A stretch of 64,000 nucleotides of DNA from JADLHS01 sp049840435 (GTDB lineage Bacteria; Verrucomicrobiota; Verrucomicrobiia; Limisphaerales; JADLHS01): the NCBI GenBank assembly GCA_049840435.1, contig JASGKY010000007.1:1-64000 (forward strand). The letters run 5' to 3'. Position numbers and translations under genes: made by a program. Positions 50,237 through 60,101 of this stretch are shown one piece after another. The notes under the pieces were generated by a model. It saw only the letters and a list, made by a program, of their open reading frames with translations. It searched no databases and had not been told where the DNA came from. The first letter of the stretch is position 1. Every line of letters begins with the position of its first letter.

Positions 50237-52093
50237 ATGAAACTCCATACGCTGGATTTGCTCATCATCCTTGGCTATTTCCTCGTCGTCATCGTGGTCG
50301 GCCTGTGGGTGTCTCGCCGTGGGGCGAAGGACTTGGACTCCTATTTCCTCGGTGGTAAATCCATGAAGTGGTACACGCTGGGCGTTTCTGACGCCTCGGG
50401 CATGTTCGACATCAGCGGGACGATGTGGCTGGTCTCGGTGCTGTTTCTCTACGGCTTGAAGAGCATCTGGCTGCCGTGGGTCTGGCCGACGTTTAATCAG
50501 ATCTTCCTGATGATGTTTCTCAGCGCCTGGCTGCGGCGCTCGAATGTTCTCACTGGCGCGCAATGGATGCAGACCCGCTTTGGCACGGATCGGGGAGCGA
50601 CGCTGGCGCAACTCAGTGTGGTGTTTTTTGCGTTGATCAACGTTATTGGGTTGCTGGCCTACGCGTTCAAGGGGATCGGTAAGTTTGCGGCGGGTTTATT
50701 GCCGTGGCATTTCAGCAAAAACACGACTGGTGTCTTCACCGATGACAACATCTACGCCATGATCCTTATGGGTTTGACGGCGCTCTACGCCATCAAAGGC
50801 GGCATGGTCAGCGTCGTCATTACGGAGGTGCTGCAGTTCACCATTCTTACACTTACGGCGCTCACCATCGGCGTCATTGCCATTCTTAAGGTCAGTCCGG
50901 AGATGATTGCCGACAAGATTCCGGCGGGCTGGTTGAACCCGTTTTTTGGCAAAACACTGGAGTTGAATTGGGATGGCATCCTCAGCACTGCCAATGCTGC
51001 GATCAAGGCAGATGGTAATGAGTTTTTCTCGCTCGTCTTCGGCCTGATGTTTTTCAAAGGCGTGCTCGCCAGCCTTGCCGGTCCCGCGCCGAACTATGAC
51101 ATGCAGCGTATCCTTGCCACGCGCAATCCGCGCGAGGCTTGCCTGATGAACGGCATGGTGACGCTGGTGCTCATGTTCCCGCGATACCTGATGATTGCGG
51201 GGATTACGGTGCTGGCGCTGGCGTTCTGTTTGCCGGAGTTGCAAACGCAGGCGAAACCAGACTTTGAGAAAATCCTGCCGAATGTGCTGCAATACATTCC
51301 CACCGGTGTCGTGGGCTTCCTACTCGCCGGACTGGCCGCCGCGTTCATGTCCAACTTTGCTGCCACGCTCAACGCTGCGCCGGCGTACGTGGTGAACGAC
51401 ATCTACAAACGCTTTATCAACGCCAACGCCGGCGGCCGGAAGGAAGTCGCCATGAGTCGCACTGTTTCGTTGGTGTTTCTTGTCATTGGAATCGGGTTCG
51501 GGATTTTTTCGAAGAGCATCACCGAGGTCATGATGTGGTTGGTCGGCGGATTGTATGGTGGCTACGTGCTGGCCAACGTGCTCAAGTGGTATTGGTGGCG
51601 GTTCAATGGTTACGGCTATTTCTGGGGCATGATGACCGGCCTGCTCAGTGCGATGTTTGTGCCGGAATCGCCGTTCTTTCCCGGTTTTGCCAAAATGATC
51701 CTGGGGCATAGCGTTACCAACACACTCTATCTGTTTCCGATCGTGCTGGGGATTTCGATTGTTGGCTGCCTTGCGGGTACGTTGCTGACCAAGCCAGAGG
51801 ACGACGAAGTCCTGAAGAAATTTTACCGGACGGTGAACCCGTGGGGCGCGTGGGGGCCGATTCGCGCGAAGGTCATGGCGGAAGATCTTAACTTCAAACC
51901 AAATCACAGTGCGGGGCGCGATTTGAGCAATGTCGCCGTTGGCATCGTCTGGCAACTATGTCTGGTCACCCTGCCAATCTACCTTGTGCTGCACAAATGG
52001 GGTTGGGCTGGGGGCATCGCCGTGTTGTTGGCCATTGCGTCCGTCTTCATGAAGTTCAACTGGTATGACAAGCTGGAGAAAGCGCCAGCGTAG
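50237..52093 (+). CDS. Sodium:solute symporter, SSS family (probable sugar uptake)
   Basis: 618 residues, about 13-14 membrane helices. SSS landmarks are LDSYFLGGKSMKWYTLGVSD, then LFLYGLKSIWLPWVWPTF, NVIGLLAYAFKGIGKFAAG and GFLLAGLAAAFMSNFAATLN with the sodium-site Ser/Thr in helix VIII. The C-terminal 100 residues are partly hydrophilic (FYRTVNPWGAWGPIRAKVMA), as in many Verrucomicrobia and Bacteroidetes family members. It heads a plus-strand run with the GH5 mannanase gene (12 bases on) and the 2-epimerase, so the likely cargo is mannobiose or another short mannan product. That substrate is inferred from context. Confidence 0.85.
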   Translation: MKLHTLDLLIILGYFLVVIVVGLWVSRRGAKDLDSYFLGGKSMKWYTLGVSDASGMFDISGTMWLVSVLFLYGLKSIWLPWVWPTFNQIFLMMFLSAWLRRSNVLTGAQWMQTRFGTDRGATLAQLSVVFFALINVIGLLAYAFKGIGKFAAGLLPWHFSKNTTGVFTDDNIYAMILMGLTALYAIKGGMVSVVITEVLQFTILTLTALTIGVIAILKVSPEMIADKIPAGWLNPFFGKTLELNWDGILSTANAAIKADGNEFFSLVFGLMFFKGVLASLAGPAPNYDMQRILATRNPREACLMNGMVTLVLMFPRYLMIAGITVLALAFCLPELQTQAKPDFEKILPNVLQYIPTGVVGFLLAGLAAAFMSNFAATLNAAPAYVVNDIYKRFINANAGGRKEVAMSRTVSLVFLVIGIGFGIFSKSITEVMMWLVGGLYGGYVLANVLKWYWWRFNGYGYFWGMMTGLLSAMFVPESPFFPGFAKMILGHSVTNTLYLFPIVLGISIVGCLAGTLLTKPEDDEVLKKFYRTVNPWGAWGPIRAKVMAEDLNFKPNHSAGRDLSNVAVGIVWQLCLVTLPIYLVLHKWGWAGGIAVLLAIASVFMKFNWYDKLEKAPA

Positions 52094-52105
52094 TTCCCAG
52101 AATTT

Positions 52106-53910
52106 ATGCGCCGAATCCGTCAATTCGTGTTCCGCTTTGCCGCGGTGGTCTTATGCGCATTAGCTCTGCGCGTCCAAGCTTTTGAGCACTTCATCACCGC
52201 GCGCGACGGACGGCTTTACGAGGGGGCGCAGCCCTTCCGCTTTATCTCCTTCAACATTCCGAACCTGGCTTATATCGAGGACGACCTGCGTTTTAGTCAG
52301 GTGAACAGTTTTCGGTGGCCGACGACGTTTGAAATCAATGACGCCCTTGGCACGATCCACCAGATGGGGGGGCGGGTCGCACGCACGTATGTTCTCTCTG
52401 TTGCCAAGACGAATGATCCGGCCGGGATGCCGCGCCATATTCTTGGACCAGGCAAGCTAAACGAAGCGGCGATGGTGGTGTTTGACGAAGTGCTGGCCAA
52501 CGCGAATCGGCACGGAGTGCGGCTGATTATTCCGTTTGTGGATCAATGGGATTGGTGGGGGGGCATCGGGGAAATCGCGGCGTGGCGAGGCAGGAACGCG
52601 GAAGAGTTCTTTAGCGATGCGCAGGTGCGGGAGGATTACAAGGCCATCATCGCACAGGTATTGAATCGCGTGAACACCAAGACCGGTGTGCCCTACAAGG
52701 AGGACAAAGCTGTGTTGGCTTGGGAATTGGGAAACGAACTAAAAGCCCCCGCCGCTTGGGTGCGCGAGATGGCGCCGTATGTGAAGTCGATCGCACCGCG
52801 GCAATTGGTGGCAGAAAGCTATTTCACCGCGGCGGACAATCCAGGCGTGGATATCGTGCAGGATCATCTTTATCAAGGCGACCCAGCGAAGATGCTTCCA
52901 GTCATCCAGGAGAGTGCCCGCCGGGCCAAAGGCAAAAAGGTTTATCTGGTCGGCGAGTTTGGGTTCATCTCTACCGAAGCAATGCGTGCCATCATGGATA
53001 CCATCATCGCTGATGCTGATATTTGTGGCGGCTTGATGTGGTCGCTGCGATTTCACAATAACGATGGCGGCTACTATTGGCATCATGAGCCGTATGGTGG
53101 CGATTTCTTCAAAGCATATCACTGGCCCGGCGGTCCGGCGGGCGCGGCGTACTGACGAAGAGCGGTTCATGAAACTGGTGCGTACCAAAAGCCTTTGAAA
53201 TTCAAAATAGCCCTGCGCTCCCGCTGGAAGTTCCGACCGTTCCGGAATTGATCCGTGTGACCGATAGCGGCGTTGTGAACTGGCGTGGAGTCACCGGTGC
53301 GGCGAGTTATGATTTGCAACGGACGGATCAAGCCGCTGGCCCATGGCGGACTGTGATCTGGCGGGCCACCGCGGACGGCACGCAGTATCAGCCGCTCGCG
53401 GTGGACGAGTTCACGCAAGTTGGCCGGACTTATTTCTATCGACTCATCGCCCATAACGAAGCGGGAGCATCACAACCATCACAGGTCCTTGGTCCGGTAA
53501 CGATACGGTGCCGCACGGTGGTGGACGAATTTAAGAACACATTCCAGATCTATCGCAAGGATGGCAAGATGGAGTTAAGGAGTAATGACGCTCGCAACTA
53601 CAAAGAAGATTGTCATCGTCTGTGGGGAGCGCCAGGGGCATGGATCGCGTATCAAGTGACCGGAAAGATCCGAACGGTGCGCGTGTATGCGTTTGACGAG
53701 AAGGGGGCGGCGGGGTTGAACTTCTACGCAGGGGTTGGCGGCACGAATGGACTCAAGCTTCCATCCCAATCGGAAACGTTCTTTGCCGGCAAGGAACTTT
53801 ACAATTACCGCGCCCCCCGGTTTTACACCGTGGCGCGAGTCCCGGACGAGGCCTCTGGTTTGAGTATTGCGTTCGAACAGGAAACTCAACTGAAGCCGGG
53901 TGGAGATTGA
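52106..53910 (+). CDS. GH5 beta-mannanase, exported, with two frameshifts
   Basis: About 600 residues once corrected. A signal peptide (MRRIRQFVFRFAAVVLCALA) is followed by a GH5 (subfamily 7-like) barrel: ISFNIPNLAYIEDDLRFSQV, RVARTYVLSVAK, VDQWDWWGGI, acid/base Glu211 in AWELGNELKAP, HLYQGDP and nucleophile Glu284 in YLVGEFGFIS. After the barrel the reading stops at 53155 because of an extra T at about 53153, and a second extra base in AAAA (53187-53190) restores the frame. Corrected, it gives AAYDEERFMKLVRTKAFEIQ and LIRVTDSGVVNWRGVTGAAS, a fibronectin-like and then beta-sandwich tail to the stop at 53908-53910. Endo- or exo-attack on beta-1,4-mannan is expected. Confidence 0.85.
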
Positions 53911-53916
53911 ATTTGA

Positions 53917-55116
53917 ATGATCACGCCTGTCACCACGGAACTTGCCCCCAAGCTCCAGCAACACTTGTTTGGCCACATCATGCCGTTCTGGTGTGGGCCG
54001 GCGGTGGATCCGGTCAATGGTGGTTGGATGGGTTGGCTCTCGAACGATCTCCAGCCCGACCGCACCCAGCCTAAGGGGCTCATTGTCCATGCCCGCATCC
54101 TGTGGGCCTTCTCAGCGGTGTATCAGGCGCGACCCGAACCGCCCTTTCGGCAGATGGCCAATCGCGCCTTTGATTACCTCAGCAATCGTTTTTGGGACGC
54201 TCAGCAGGGCGGAGCGTTCTGGCGGTTGGATGACACTGGTAAGGTTCTAGATGATTCGAAGAAGATTTATGGGCAGGCATTCTGCATATACGCGTTGACG
54301 GAGTTTCATCGGGCATTTAAGTCCGAAGGGGCGTTGCACCGTGCTCTTACTTTGTTTGAGTTGATTGAGCAGCATGCGCACGACCGCGAGTCTGGCGGTT
54401 ACATCGAGGTCTGCCGCCGGGACTGGGCGGAAGCCGGACCGGAGGCGCGTCTTAGCGACAAGGACATGAACGAGCGGAAGTCCATGAATAATCACCTCCA
54501 TGTTCTCGAAGCCTACACCAATCTGTATCGCGAGACGCAGCATCCCGTCGTCGAGCAGCGGCTGCACGAACTGGTTCAGCTATTCTTGGAGCGGATTCTC
54601 GACGCCCGTACGGGACATCTGCACCATTTCTTCAATGACGAATGGCAGGTGCGTTCGGATACTTACACGTTTGGCCACGATATTGAAGCGAGCTGGCTGC
54701 TCTGCGAGGCGGCGGAAGTGCTTGACAATCCTGCCCTCTTGGCGCACGTGCGGGAAGTCGCCTTGCGGATGGTGGACGTAGTTCTAGCGGAAGGAATGTT
54801 GACTGACGGCGGGCTTTGTTATGAAGGTAAGGCGGGGCAGATTATTGATGGTGGACGCGAATGCTGGCCGCAGGCGGAGGCGATCGTTGGATATCTCAAT
54901 GCGTTTCAGCTAAGCGGGCAACCCAAATATGTCGTCGCTGCCGAACGCGTCTGGGATTATGTTGAGAGGCATCTGATTGACCGGGAACACGGCGAATGGT
55001 TCTGGCGCATCAACGAAGACGGAAGGCTGGATACGAAATTGCCAAAAGTTAGTGAATGGAAAGGCCCGTATCACGTCTCAAGAGCGTGCCTGGAAACGAT
55101 GCGGCGGTTGCGGTGA
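53917..55116 (+). CDS. AGE-family 2-epimerase (cellobiose/mannobiose 2-epimerase type)
   Basis: 399 residues with no signal peptide, so cytoplasmic. The (alpha/alpha)6 barrel shows HLFGHIMPFWCGPAVDPVNGG, GLIVHARILWAFSAVY, KKIYGQAFCIYALTEFH, MNNHLHVLEAYTNLYRETQH, TFGHDIEASWLLCEAAE and WPQAEAIVGYLNAFQLS. The catalytic His pair is represented by HDIEASWLL and the final KGPYHVSRACLE. Members epimerise the reducing end of cellobiose or mannobiose. With a GH130 phosphorylase and two mannanases nearby, mannobiose to mannosyl-glucose is the expected reaction. It starts 6 bases after the mannanase stop. Confidence 0.9.
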   Translation: MITPVTTELAPKLQQHLFGHIMPFWCGPAVDPVNGGWMGWLSNDLQPDRTQPKGLIVHARILWAFSAVYQARPEPPFRQMANRAFDYLSNRFWDAQQGGAFWRLDDTGKVLDDSKKIYGQAFCIYALTEFHRAFKSEGALHRALTLFELIEQHAHDRESGGYIEVCRRDWAEAGPEARLSDKDMNERKSMNNHLHVLEAYTNLYRETQHPVVEQRLHELVQLFLERILDARTGHLHHFFNDEWQVRSDTYTFGHDIEASWLLCEAAEVLDNPALLAHVREVALRMVDVVLAEGMLTDGGLCYEGKAGQIIDGGRECWPQAEAIVGYLNAFQLSGQPKYVVAAERVWDYVERHLIDREHGEWFWRINEDGRLDTKLPKVSEWKGPYHVSRACLETMRRLR

Positions 55117-55157
55117 CGCGCCGCGCGTGATTCGGGCCGCCAGTTGCACCGATTCAC

Positions 55158-57740
55158 TTGAGTTTGGTTCACAAAATTTTTGCCGCCACTCTGACCGTCG
55201 GCGTTCTGACGGGCGCTACTGCTTCGGCTGTGGAGTCGCGCGGCGTCGTTGCGTACCAGAAAGACATTCGGCCGTTGCTGGAAAATTACTGTTTCGATTG
55301 TCATGCGGATGGGGCGAATAAGGGCAACGTCGCCTTCGACACATTCCAATCTGACTCCGCCGCCTTGGCCGACCACGACTTGTGGTGGCAGGTGCTGAAG
55401 AATCTTCGCGCCGGATTGATGCCGCCGCAAAAAAAATCCCAACCCACGCCCGCGGAGCGGGAGCGCATCGAACTGTGGATCAAACGATCGGTTTTCGCCG
55501 CCGACCCGCAGAACCCTGACCCCGGCCGGGTGACGATCCGCCGGTTGAACCGCGTTGAGTACCAAAACACCATTCGTGATCTCATGGGGGTGGAGTTTGA
55601 TGCCACTACGGCATTTCCAGCGGATGACACCGGGCACGGATTCGATAACATTGGAGATGTCCTCACGCTGTCGCCAATGCTTCTGGAAAAATATGTTTTA
55701 GCCGCCAATAAGATCGTGGCTATGGCTGTGCCCAACGTTCCCCGCGTGGTTCGAGAGCGAATCGTTTCGGGCCGCCAGTTCCGGACTGGCTCGGAAACCG
55801 AAGAGGAACTAAATGAGCGGCCTCGCCGTCGGAATAGCGCTTTGCAGCTCTCTTACTACAAGCCGACGACGGTCTCGAACACATTCAAAGCCGACACGGC
55901 TGGCAAGTATCAGTTGACGGTCGCGCTGATGATCAACGAGCGCTACGTGGATAATGTGGTGGACTTGAACAAGTGTCGGTTGATTTTCCGGGTGGATGGC
56001 CAGGAACTGTTGCGAGGTGAATACGCTTGGGAAGGGGGGCGGGCGTTACAGTATACTTATGACGTGGATTGGGCGGCTGGAGCGCATGAACTTTCTTTCG
56101 AGCTGGTGCCGTTGACGCCAGACGAGCCACAAACGCGTTCGCTGGCCATGCAAATCACGTCGGTAAAGGTCAGTGGGCCGCTGGCCAAGGAGCATTGGAT
56201 GCAGCCGAAGGACTACGCGAAATTCTTTCCCCAGCCACCTCCTAAGGATGCCAAGGGACGCCAAGCTTATACGCGGGAGTTGTTGCGTGATTTTGCGGGG
56301 AAAGCGTTCCGCCGGCCGGTGGATGAGAAAACCTTGGATCGGCTCACCGGTTTAGCGGAGAGCGTTTATGGTCAACCGGGGAAGACATTCGAAGCTGGTG
56401 TGTCGCAGGCAATGGTGGCGGTACTGGCGTCACCGCGGTTTTTGTTCCGGGAAGAGCGCGCTGCGTCGGACCGGACGAATCGGCGTTATCCGTTTGTGGA
56501 CGAATATTCCCTGGCGTCGCGTTTGTCCTATTTCCTGTGGTCGTCGCAGCCGGATGAAGAACTGCTGCAACTGGCCGGTAAAGGGGAATTGCGGGCGAAT
56601 CTTTCGGCTCAGGTCGGGCGCATGTTGCAGGATGAAAAATCCGCGGCATTTGTCCGCAACTTCGTTGGCCAGTGGCTGCGGGCCCGGGATATTGAAAGCG
56701 TTCCGATCGAAGCGCGCTTCGTCTTGGCGCGAGAAGAGAAGTTTGACGCAACGGCTACGCAGAACCGCAAACGTTTGAATGAACTGCGTGACAAACGGGA
56801 AACCGAACTCACTCCAGCAGAATTGGAGGAGAAGGAGCGGCTTCAAGCGAGTTTTCGGCGCGCCTTTCGCCAGCCCCCCCGGGCGGACCTCAATGCCGAA
56901 TTGCGTTTGGCCATGAGGCTGGAAACAGAACAATCGTTTGAGCATGTCCTGCGCGAAGACCGCAGTCTGCTGGAGTTGTTGGATGCGGATTATACCTTCT
57001 TGAATGAGCGACTGGCGGCGCACTATGGCATTCCTAATGTCAGCGGCGCCGAGATGCGGTTAGTAAAATTGCCACCGGACAGTCCGCGTGGGGGCATCTT
57101 GACGCAAGGCACGATGCTTGGGGTGACCTCAAACCCGACCCGGACCTCGCCGGTCAAACGTGGGGTGTTCGTTCTCGACAATATCCTCGGCACGCCGCCG
57201 CCGCCGCCGCCGGTGAATGTACCGCCGCTGGAGGATGCGGCCAAAGGCGTCACCAATCGTGCGCCCTCGTTGCGTGAAACGCTCGCGGCACACCGAGAAA
57301 ATGTGTTGTGTGCTTCATGTCATAACCGAATGGATCCGATCGGGCTGGCATTTGAGAATTTTAATGCGATGGGTATGTGGCGGGACGCGGAATACGATGA
57401 GCCGATTGATGCCACCGGCAAGCTGATTACTGGCGAGACGTTCCGCGATGTGCGGGAATTGAAGCGGGTGCTGGTCAAAAATCACTCCCAAGATTTCTAC
57501 CGCACAGTGACGGAGAAGCTGCTAATTTATGCCTTGGGTCGCGGATTGGAGTATTCTGATGTCGAAACGTGCGACCAAATTGAGGCCCGCCTCATCGCCG
57601 CGAACGGAAGGCCCTCGGCGTTGATCGCAGGCGTAGTGGAATCCGCGGCGTTTCAGCGAATGCGCCTGGCTGATAGATCCGAACCAAATAAACCGGCCAA
57701 ACCAGTCCAACAACGCGCCGATATGCGCCTAAAGCCATGA
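55158..57740 (+). CDS. PSCyt/DUF1587-DUF1592 multi-domain secreted protein
   Basis: 860 residues, start TTG at 55158, with a signal peptide (MSLVHKIFAATLTVGVLTGA). Order of parts: a cytochrome-c-like segment with LENYCFDCHADG (CxxCH-type haem motif, about 43-50), DUF1587 with VTIRRLNRVEYQNTIRDLMG, a carbohydrate-binding-like region (about 210-330), DUF1595, DUF1592 and DUF1588 (about 370-690), and DUF1585 with CASCHNRMDPIGLAFENFNA and the second CxxCH. This assembly is characteristic of Planctomycetes and Verrucomicrobia and is often linked to polysaccharide or sulfated-sugar degradation, with unproven function. Its stop overlaps the DUF1552 gene start by four bases. Confidence 0.88.
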   Translation: MSLVHKIFAATLTVGVLTGATASAVESRGVVAYQKDIRPLLENYCFDCHADGANKGNVAFDTFQSDSAALADHDLWWQVLKNLRAGLMPPQKKSQPTPAERERIELWIKRSVFAADPQNPDPGRVTIRRLNRVEYQNTIRDLMGVEFDATTAFPADDTGHGFDNIGDVLTLSPMLLEKYVLAANKIVAMAVPNVPRVVRERIVSGRQFRTGSETEEELNERPRRRNSALQLSYYKPTTVSNTFKADTAGKYQLTVALMINERYVDNVVDLNKCRLIFRVDGQELLRGEYAWEGGRALQYTYDVDWAAGAHELSFELVPLTPDEPQTRSLAMQITSVKVSGPLAKEHWMQPKDYAKFFPQPPPKDAKGRQAYTRELLRDFAGKAFRRPVDEKTLDRLTGLAESVYGQPGKTFEAGVSQAMVAVLASPRFLFREERAASDRTNRRYPFVDEYSLASRLSYFLWSSQPDEELLQLAGKGELRANLSAQVGRMLQDEKSAAFVRNFVGQWLRARDIESVPIEARFVLAREEKFDATATQNRKRLNELRDKRETELTPAELEEKERLQASFRRAFRQPPRADLNAELRLAMRLETEQSFEHVLREDRSLLELLDADYTFLNERLAAHYGIPNVSGAEMRLVKLPPDSPRGGILTQGTMLGVTSNPTRTSPVKRGVFVLDNILGTPPPPPPVNVPPLEDAAKGVTNRAPSLRETLAAHRENVLCASCHNRMDPIGLAFENFNAMGMWRDAEYDEPIDATGKLITGETFRDVRELKRVLVKNHSQDFYRTVTEKLLIYALGRGLEYSDVETCDQIEARLIAANGRPSALIAGVVESAAFQRMRLADRSEPNKPAKPVQQRADMRLKP

Positions 57741-59149
57741 GTCCAAATTCATCTCACGCCAACGCGTTGGCAGCCCAACGGCACGCGGCTTTCACGCGCC
57801 GGAATTTTCTCCGCGGCCTGGGCGCCTGTATTGCGCTTCCCGCGTTTGAGTCCCTTGTGCCAGCACGCTCGCTTGCAGTGTTGGTGGGATCAAGCCCGGC
57901 CCCCAAACTCGCGACCACAGCCAGCGGCGCCCCGTTACGCACGGCATTTCTTTATTTTCCCAACGGCGCGATTCAGCCGGCGTGGTGGCCGAAGGGTAGT
58001 GATGCTGGTTTTGAGTTGAGCCGTACCTTGCAGCCGCTGGAATCAGTCCGGCAACACATCCAGGTGTTGGGAGGGCTCGATCACGTCAACGCCACTGCCG
58101 GGCCGGATGGGGCCGGTGATCATGCGCGCGCCAACGGCACGTTCCTGACCGGCGTGCGCATGAAGAAGAGCGCGACGAACGTCCGGGCCGGGATTTCGAT
58201 TGATCAGGTGATCGCCAAGGAAGTCGGCCATCTCACGCGGCTATCTTCGCTGGAATTGACCTGCGACGCCGGGCGCAACACCGGCGCGTGCGATTCCGGC
58301 TATTCCTGCGCCTATCAATATAACGTCTCGTGGAGTTCGCCGACCACGCCAATGACGCCCGAGGCAAATCCGCGCCAGGTGTTCGAGCGGCTCTTCGGGG
58401 CAGGCTCATTGACACAGCGGGCTGATGAATTAAAGCGGCGGCGTGCCGAACAGCGTTCCATCCTGGACTTCGTGATGCAAGATGCACGCGATATGCAGCG
58501 GCGACTTAACGCGCCGGATCGGGACAAATTGGAGCAATATCTCACCGGAGTGCGCGAACTGGAAGCCCGGATTCAGCGGACGGAAAAACTCGGCGATCCC
58601 CAGAATCCGTTGCAAGCGACGCCGCCCGGCATTCCACCAACGTACGCAGAACACATCCAGGTGATGTTGGACACGCTTGTGCTCGCGTTTCAGACCGACT
58701 CGACACGGGTGGCGACCCTGTTGCTCGCGCACGATGGCAGCAACCGGTCCTTTGCCGAAATCGGGATTCCGGAAGGACATCACGACCTTTCGCATCACCG
58801 TAACAACCAGGAATGGATTCAGAAGCTGTCGGACATTGATCTGTGGTATGCGAAACAGTTCGCTCGCTTTCTCGAACGTTTGCGCGATACCAAGGATGGG
58901 GATGGAAAATCGCTGCTCGATAATTCGATGATTGTTTATGGCAGCGGTAACGCGGACGGCAATGCGCATTCCCACACCAACCTGCCGATCGTGCTGGCGG
59001 GGGGTGGGGGCGGGACGTTGACGCCAGGGCGCTTCATCAAGCACAGCGCCAAGCCGACGAGCAACCTGTTCCTCAGCCTGGCGGATCGCATGGGGGTGCG
59101 GGAACTGGAACGCTTCGGGGATTCCACCGGGCGGCTGACCAACATTTGA
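57737..59149 (+). CDS. DUF1552 secreted protein
   Basis: 470 residues with a twin-arginine-like N-terminus (FTRRNFLRGLGACIALPAF), so export through Tat is likely. The DUF1552 body contains TAFLYFPNGAIQPAWWPKGS, HIQVLGGLDHVNATAGPDGA, GDHARANGTFLTGVRMKKSA and ends SLADRMGVRELERFGDSTGR; metal-binding-like HDLSHHRNNQEW lies near residue 350. The family relates to the alkaline-phosphatase/sulfatase-like DUF1501 group. It is regularly paired with DUF1587-type proteins, as here (ATGA overlap). Confidence 0.88.
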   Translation: MSPNSSHANALAAQRHAAFTRRNFLRGLGACIALPAFESLVPARSLAVLVGSSPAPKLATTASGAPLRTAFLYFPNGAIQPAWWPKGSDAGFELSRTLQPLESVRQHIQVLGGLDHVNATAGPDGAGDHARANGTFLTGVRMKKSATNVRAGISIDQVIAKEVGHLTRLSSLELTCDAGRNTGACDSGYSCAYQYNVSWSSPTTPMTPEANPRQVFERLFGAGSLTQRADELKRRRAEQRSILDFVMQDARDMQRRLNAPDRDKLEQYLTGVRELEARIQRTEKLGDPQNPLQATPPGIPPTYAEHIQVMLDTLVLAFQTDSTRVATLLLAHDGSNRSFAEIGIPEGHHDLSHHRNNQEWIQKLSDIDLWYAKQFARFLERLRDTKDGDGKSLLDNSMIVYGSGNADGNAHSHTNLPIVLAGGGGGTLTPGRFIKHSAKPTSNLFLSLADRMGVRELERFGDSTGRLTNI

Positions 59150-59375
59150 CGTTGCGCGGCGCTGGCGCTGCTGGGAAAAGATGCCTTGTCTGGCCCCACC
59201 GGACGTGTCTGCGTTTCGGCGCTGAAAATGACCAGCCCGCATAACCCTCCAGTCCGTTTTTACCCGACGTTACGCCGGGATGTAATCAGTTCCCATGACA
59301 AGACCGGGCGGGCGAATTCTGATAAACAGTCATATCAACCCGGGCCATAATCAGAATCATAACCCCACACCAATC

Positions 59376-60026
59376 ATGAAACATCAATGTCTCATCAAAC
59401 TGCTCGCGCTTTTAGGCGTCGTCAGTGCTACCAGCGCGCGGGCGGATTTCAGCATCACTTTCGATAGCGGGCCGCTTTCCAGCGAATGGTCGGGGGCGGC
59501 GGCGTGGTCGGCCGGCCCGGGTGGTTGGGCGGGCGGGGGCGCGCTTCAGACGACTCATACGACGGCGGGCTGGCAGGGCTGGACGCCGACGGTCAATTTC
59601 GACTGGGGGAGCGGTCATCAGCCCGACATGATCAACCTTGCCACCGCTGGCAATGGCCGGCTGGCTTTCGATATTCTCGTGGATGGATCAACTTTCGCGC
59701 TGGGCGTTTCTGACTGGTATCAAGTCTCCATGGCGGCGAACAGTGGCGGTGGTTGGACGCAACTTGACGGCTTGGTCAACGGCTGGCACGACCAGAACGA
59801 CAACAATCTCTATGTGACTCACGTTGACAAGAGCTTTGCGGAATTGAACTGGGTGCCGGGTACGGGCTGGTTTCAATTGAACTTTGCGGCCAATTCCGGG
59901 GCGTCACCCGTGCGTTACTATCTGGACAACGTGCAGGTCTATTCTGTCACTGTGCCCGAACCGGCGTCGTTCGCGCTCGCGGGATTGAGCAGTGTCGCGC
60001 TGTTGCTGGCGCGGCGGCGGCGTTGA
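59376..60026 (+). CDS. PEP-CTERM-anchored secreted protein
   Basis: 216 residues from MKHQCLIKLLALLGVVSATS, a signal peptide. A longer frame from 59295 adds an unlikely leader. The mature part is Gly/Trp-rich and beta-type, with SSEWSGAAAWSAGPGGWAGG and SWYQVSMAANSGGGW-like stretches. The end VPEPASFALAGLSSVALLLA with RRRR is a textbook PEP-CTERM sorting signal (VPEP motif, membrane helix, basic cluster), cut by an exosortase and probably attached to the surface. The central part could be a carbohydrate-binding module for the mannan pathway, which is not shown. Confidence 0.88.
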   Translation: MKHQCLIKLLALLGVVSATSARADFSITFDSGPLSSEWSGAAAWSAGPGGWAGGGALQTTHTTAGWQGWTPTVNFDWGSGHQPDMINLATAGNGRLAFDILVDGSTFALGVSDWYQVSMAANSGGGWTQLDGLVNGWHDQNDNNLYVTHVDKSFAELNWVPGTGWFQLNFAANSGASPVRYYLDNVQVYSVTVPEPASFALAGLSSVALLLARRRR

Positions 60027-60058
60027 TTTGGGGTAAGAGGGAAGAGGGGCAAGGGTTG

Positions 60059-60092
60059 GGGCCGTCCCGGTTGGGGACGGCCCTTATTTTTT
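60059..60092 (+). terminator. Intrinsic terminator after the PEP-CTERM gene
   Basis: A ten-pair stem, GGGCCGTCCC (60059-60068) with GGGACGGCCC (60074-60083), a five-base loop and the T-rich tail TTATTTTTT (60084-60092). It lies between the convergent PEP-CTERM and GH5 genes. Confidence 0.9.
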
Positions 60093-60101
60093 GGTGAAGA
60101 T

